NCBI GenBank assembly: GCA_024279715.1
Contig: JAJRRH010000197.1
Coordinates: 1-38,285 of the forward strand
DNA: 38,285 bases
DNA from: Bacteroidota bacterium
Lineage (GTDB): Bacteria > Bacteroidota > Bacteroidia > Flavobacteriales_D > JABDKJ01
Reading direction: 5' to 3'
Shown here: piece by piece, positions 35,326-38,285 of the stretch
How the letters are laid out: each line of letters opens with the position of its first letter
Position numbering within the stretch: position 1 is the first letter of the stretch
The notes under the pieces: model-generated
Told to the model about the DNA's origin: nothing
Seen by the model: only the letters and a program-made list of their open reading frames with translations
Databases searched by the model: none
Made by a program: the position numbers and the translations under genes

Positions 35326-35470
35326 CCCTCTCACACCCCCATCCCCTAAAGGGGTGTCTGCGCACGGTGGCTCGACTTGTGGCGATTGAGCTATTAATGG
35401 GGATTTTGTTGATATTGAGAATGTGGCTTGTGTGTAGGCTCCCTTTAGGGATGCAAGGGTGCGGGGAGGC
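35326..35470. repeat. G/C-rich imperfect inverted repeat, probable dispersed element
   Basis: Arm 1 (about 35330-35357) contains CACACCCCCATCCCCTAAAG, itself with the small palindrome CCCCTAAAGGGG. Arm 2 (about 35439-35466) is an inverted, slightly shortened copy whose reverse complement reads CGCACCCTTGCATCCCTAAA. The composition is far from that of the neighbours. Similar (A)CCCCTAAAGGGG words occur in intergenic repeats of many Bacteroidota genomes, so I suspect a mobile or multi-copy element, but only one is in this window. Confidence 0.5.
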
Positions 35471-35533
35471 GGATGGAGGAATTGGTTTTTAGAATTAAAT
35501 TCAAAGTAACCAAGTAGCACCGTGATAGCGCCC

Positions 35534-35552
35534 TTACAATTCGTAATTGTAA
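35534..35552. other. Small perfect hairpin
   Basis: TTACAATT-cgt-AATTGTAA: an 8-bp stem with a 3-base loop in the spacer. No T-run follows and the purpose is unknown. Confidence 0.35.
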
Positions 35553-35775
35553 CTAGTAGAACTGTAATATTCCCCAATTTTTCTCCCCCCAGTTGAAAAA
35601 CAAACTAGAGAAATCACTTTGTAATTCAAAAGAATATCATTACATTACAGCCGATAATCTGGAGCGCAATAAAACGACCTCCTTTTGTATAACTCTATGA
35701 ACCAGGGAAAATCTGACACGAATGGTTCAAACCACATAATAAAACAACAATTATTAATTTTAAAAAACCATTATA

Positions 35776-36301
35776 ATGAAAAGCTTAAGACAAGACAAGA
35801 CAAGACAAGACAAGATATATAGTTAAAGTTATATGTGTATTTATGTTGCTTTTTTATAACTCGAATAGTGCGAAAGGGCAATCTGAATGGAGTTGTCAAG
35901 TTGAAAATAATAACACATTTTTATCCTCAACACCTGATGATGCTATTCCGCCGTGTACAACGGAAACAGCTCTATATACTACTGATGAGTTTACTTTTGA
36001 TAAAACAATAAAGATAAACATACACTATGTTCAGAAAAGTTTAGTAGAGCCATTTAACTTTACTGAAACAGATGATGGAAATGGTAATACAGATGTTAAT
36101 GGAGGTGATATGGCGCAACAAATAGTAGATTATTGTAATAATATGTCAAACTCTAATTCCCAAATGAATATGTTGCCTGGCAATTCTACTCAAATTCTTG
36201 ATAGAAAATATCATTTTGTTCTTAATGAGGTATATTATTGGCAAGATGAAATACAATATCTTTTTAATAACACTTCTTTTGGTTACATCAATAATTGGTA
36301 A
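35776..36301 (+). pseudogene. N-terminal part of a secreted protein, out of frame at a pentanucleotide repeat
   Basis: ATG 35776 reads MKSLRQDKTRQDKIYS and then stops (35824-35826). The frame that really looks coding is shifted by one base. It runs open from 35789 through TRYIVKVICVFMLLFYNS, a signal-peptide core, then SAKGQSEWSCQVENN and a domain with IKINIHYVQKSLVEPFNF and NEVYYWQDEIQYLF. This resembles the N-terminus of secreted M43-like or related proteins, but that is only a hint. Its only in-frame start is ATG 35843, which would cut the signal peptide in half. Adding one AAGAC unit (or losing two) would join ATG 35776 to this frame. The coding frame ends at 36301, inside the next ORF. 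See findings. Confidence 0.6.
35787..35815 (+). repeat. Pentanucleotide microsatellite (AAGAC)5.8
   Basis: Five full AAGAC units (35787-35811) plus AAGA, nine bases after the A of an ATG. Each unit changes the reading frame by two. Tracts like this are classic slipped-strand mispairing sites. Confidence 0.9.
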
Positions 36302-38144
36302 AAGTGTGAAAAAATTTATCTCAGAAATAAAAAACTCAAATTTTGAAACATGCTGGAGAGGAGTGTATATTGCTTCACAATACAATCCTGAAATATGGCT
36401 CAATGACTTTGAAGTGACCCCTTATGATAACGCAACGCCAGGTGTGAATAATTGGCCCGTGGGCATCTATCTAGGGGATAATGTCAAAGGATATATTGTT
36501 GAGGAGAATAGTTTCTTTCCTATTGAGAATAGTACAGAGTTGTTAGATGGTACTGCCATTGGTATTGTAGCAAATACAGACCATGGTGAGACGGAGAGGA
36601 TTTACAAAAATTCATTCAAGCACCTTACTGTAGCATTTGAATCTATTGGTGAAAATAGGTACGATCAGTTTCAAACTCATAATGGATTACGAATCACTTG
36701 CAACGATTTTGAGATGAATAGAGCTGATATTTATATGACCCAAGGGAGTTTTAATACTGATTATGCAGGAATTGCTTTTGATCAGGGGTTTGCCCCAAAT
36801 GACCTTGCCTTCAATACTTTTACGGCAAGTAATTTCTTTAATATCGATAATGAAGTAGATTATATAAACTACAGATATAAAGCTGGTGACCCGTCACATT
36901 TTCCATTACAGGTGTTTGACTTGGATGTTAATGTTAATTTGGATGCAGTTAATCCAAGTCAAATAGGTAGCTGTGGGAGTAATATTGATCTTGACGAATC
37001 AAATGAACGCAATACCCGAACAGCAGCAATAACCAATAAAGAGGAAAAAGAATATCAGATGGCACAGGTTCTTGATGGTGGAGATACTCAAAGTTTGCAA
37101 ACCAATGTGGCTGCTACTAGTAACACAACGGTATGGACAAATTATTTGGAATTGATGTCCAAGGCTGGGTATATTACTGAAGAAGTACTCAAGGAGCTCA
37201 TTAATAATGAGTCAGGATTTACCAAAGCCATGACTCGGGATGTGCTGGTTGCCAACCCACATGCTGCCAAATCAAAAGAAATATCGACTACTCTGGACGA
37301 ACGAGCAGATCCTCTTCCTGATTATATGCGTGAGCAAATAAAATTAGGATTGACGCAAATGTCGGCTAAGGAATTTCTACAAGCTCAGAAAGATCGTTAT
37401 AAGATGAAGGAAGATATCGCTACTAGAAATATACAACACCTGCTTTTAAGAGAAGAAATGAATGTTGAAAATCAACAAGAACTAGTAGAGTTATTGTCAA
37501 ATACTGGGGATATAGAAAATGACTATAAGCTAGTGGAACTGTATGATGCTTTCGGACAGCAATATCTAGGTGATGCGTTGTTAGAATCCATGCAGGTCAT
37601 GTATGAATTGAAATCCAATGATGAGGAAGAGCTAGAACGATATATTAGTTATAGACAAATGATGGATAACTGGCAGCTAGAAGGTAAAGATTTCACTAAC
37701 TTAAATGAACCAGATATTGTAGCTCTCGAGAACTACACCGAGGTTAGAGATAGAGTGGCTTCAGAGGCAAAGGGCTTGTTAATAATGAATGATGAAATGG
37801 TGGACGTAGCACCTGTCTATTTACCCGACTTCAATAAAACGTTCAACGTATTCAAACCTAAGATGGAAGAGTTCAGGGAGGATAATGGTCAGCTAGAGGT
37901 GTTTCCTAATCCTGCAGAGGACTACTTCACCATAAAGTATAGAATTGATAAAGCGTTTAATAAAGGTGAGATTCGGATTGTTGATGTTAATGGGAAAGAG
38001 GTGTTCAGTAGGGCAATTTTCAATGAAGAAGATCAAGTCATCATCGATGCAATGAGGAATGCTAATTTCACATCAGGTACGTATATATGTGAAATAAGAA
38101 TTGATGGCAAAACCTACTCTGTCGAAAACATCACGATTAAATAG
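36246..38144 (+). CDS. T9SS-secreted protein, beta-helix-like remnant with type A sorting tail
   Basis: From ATG 36246 the product has 632 residues; the frame is open from 36198, which would add 16. The N-terminus MKYNIFLITLLLVTSIIGKS could pass for a signal peptide. However, it is read from DNA that also codes, in another frame, for the previous protein. From about residue 27 the sequence (NSNFETCWRGVYIASQYNP, then VGIYLGDNVKGYIVEENSF) looks like inside rungs of a right-handed beta-helix. The middle (about 270-545) is Glu/Asp/Met-rich and mostly helical. The last 80 residues form a T9SS type A sorting domain: LEVFPNPAEDYFTIKY, IRIVDVNGKEVF, SGTYICEIRIDGK. The natural N-terminus is probably missing. 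The next gene starts 7 bases later. Confidence 0.7.
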   Translation: MKYNIFLITLLLVTSIIGKSVKKFISEIKNSNFETCWRGVYIASQYNPEIWLNDFEVTPYDNATPGVNNWPVGIYLGDNVKGYIVEENSFFPIENSTELLDGTAIGIVANTDHGETERIYKNSFKHLTVAFESIGENRYDQFQTHNGLRITCNDFEMNRADIYMTQGSFNTDYAGIAFDQGFAPNDLAFNTFTASNFFNIDNEVDYINYRYKAGDPSHFPLQVFDLDVNVNLDAVNPSQIGSCGSNIDLDESNERNTRTAAITNKEEKEYQMAQVLDGGDTQSLQTNVAATSNTTVWTNYLELMSKAGYITEEVLKELINNESGFTKAMTRDVLVANPHAAKSKEISTTLDERADPLPDYMREQIKLGLTQMSAKEFLQAQKDRYKMKEDIATRNIQHLLLREEMNVENQQELVELLSNTGDIENDYKLVELYDAFGQQYLGDALLESMQVMYELKSNDEEELERYISYRQMMDNWQLEGKDFTNLNEPDIVALENYTEVRDRVASEAKGLLIMNDEMVDVAPVYLPDFNKTFNVFKPKMEEFREDNGQLEVFPNPAEDYFTIKYRIDKAFNKGEIRIVDVNGKEVFSRAIFNEEDQVIIDAMRNANFTSGTYICEIRIDGKTYSVENITIK

Positions 38145-38151
38145 GTCTGAT

Positions 38152-38285
38152 ATGAAATGTTTATTAATCATATTATCTATCTTGAGCACCAACATGGTTG
38201 GTGCTCAAGATACTTTTTTTGAGATGACAGATGGCTGGGTAAGTAATTATTGTGTTGAAAATGAATCGAGTTATCAATATTTCGG
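38152..38285 (+). CDS. Exported protein, 5' end only (partial)
   Basis: ATG 38152 opens a frame that runs off the right edge after 44 codons. The first residues, MKCLLIILSILSTNMVGAQ, are a good Sec signal peptide with cleavage after GAQ. The mature part starts DTFFEMTDGWVSNYCVENE. It follows the T9SS protein stop by only 7 bases, so it is likely in the same operon and is perhaps another secreted surface protein. No family can be assigned from 44 residues. Confidence 0.7.
   Translation, partial: MKCLLIILSILSTNMVGAQDTFFEMTDGWVSNYCVENESSYQYF
38181..38220 (+). other. Perfect 13-bp hairpin plus T7 inside the signal-peptide codons
   Basis: CTTGAGCACCAAC-atg-GTTGGTGCTCAAG (38181-38209), then four bases, then T7 (38214-38220). 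This has the form of an intrinsic terminator, but it lies within the coding start of the last gene (codons for about residues 11-23). Confidence 0.6.

Larger units (their letters stand above)
35111..35775. other. Non-coding spacer, 665 bases
   Basis: No convincing gene lies between the methyltransferase and the secreted-protein locus. It contains a G/C-rich imperfect inverted repeat (35326-35470) in otherwise AT-rich DNA and a small hairpin (35534-35552). It also holds an A/T-rich leader up to 35775. The ORF at 35266-35577 (-) reads through the inverted repeat and yields Pro/Gly/Ser-rich translations; I treat it as spurious. Confidence 0.6.

Noticed and set aside
35266-35577. A 103-codon minus-strand ORF in the spacer
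   Set aside because: It reads across the G/C-rich inverted repeat and gives Pro/Gly/Ser-rich peptide pieces (PLGDGGVRG), typical of translated intergenic repeats. No promoter or domain is visible.
1-38285. tRNA, rRNA, insertion sequence, prophage or restriction-modification genes
   Set aside because: I looked for cloverleaf-like segments, transposase/integrase motifs and known defence-gene motifs and saw none. This was by eye, so a short RNA could be missed.

Overview
The window looks like a piece of a Bacteroidota chromosome, probably from a Saprospiria/Chitinophagia-like lineage (the class is inference). The DNA is AT-rich. Several genes are typical of the phylum: DUF3098 beside ftsX and uppP, a bL21 with a helix-hairpin-helix tail, a cysteine-poor bL32, SPII lipoproteins and a T9SS type A sorting tail. 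Many genes carry a TANNTTTG/TANNTTCG box just upstream, the usual -7 element of Bacteroidota promoters. Most genes lack a clear Shine-Dalgarno sequence. I found no tRNA, rRNA, CRISPR array, transposase or phage gene.

Layout. 1-2662 (-): leuS, running off the left edge. 2663-3248: a long non-coding block. 3249-10600 (+): ftsX, a DUF3098 gene, uppP, truB, queA, rlmN, a PlsC-like acyltransferase, a polyprenyl diphosphate synthase and a MORN-type lipoprotein; the theme is envelope growth and RNA modification. 10760-13810 (+): dnaG and an MscS channel. 14049-15518 (-): a small beta-barrel protein and an EamA transporter. 15655-17757 (+): a metal-binding HMA lipoprotein and a TlpA-like thioredoxin lipoprotein. 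17951-21969 (-): yceD-rpmF, then fabH, accB and accC, i.e. the start of fatty acid synthesis. 22117-24556 (+): pepA overlapping pdxA. 24643-28043 (-): purE, an outer-membrane protein and a helix-hairpin-helix/beta-barrel protein. 28140-29267 (-): an exported C1 peptidase, divergent from 29462-31981 (+): rplU, rpmA, serS. 32094-34508 (+): a lipoprotein and a large TPR protein, convergent with a TPMT-like methyltransferase (34511-35110, -). 35111-35775: a repeat-bearing spacer. 35776-38285 (+): secreted (T9SS) proteins.

The most unusual area is the right end. A signal-peptide gene starts with an (AAGAC)5.8 tract that puts its ATG out of frame; one more repeat unit would restore the frame. That is what a slipped-strand phase-variable surface protein looks like. 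Its reading frame then stops and overlaps a second ORF that begins inside a beta-helix-like domain and ends with a T9SS tail, so the locus seems to be a chimera or remnant. Other points of interest are the purE-linked operon encoding a helix-hairpin-helix domain fused to a beta-barrel, a perfect 16-bp palindrome placed between two divergent promoters (C1 peptidase and rplU), and a perfect 13-bp hairpin plus T7 inside the signal-peptide codons of the last gene.
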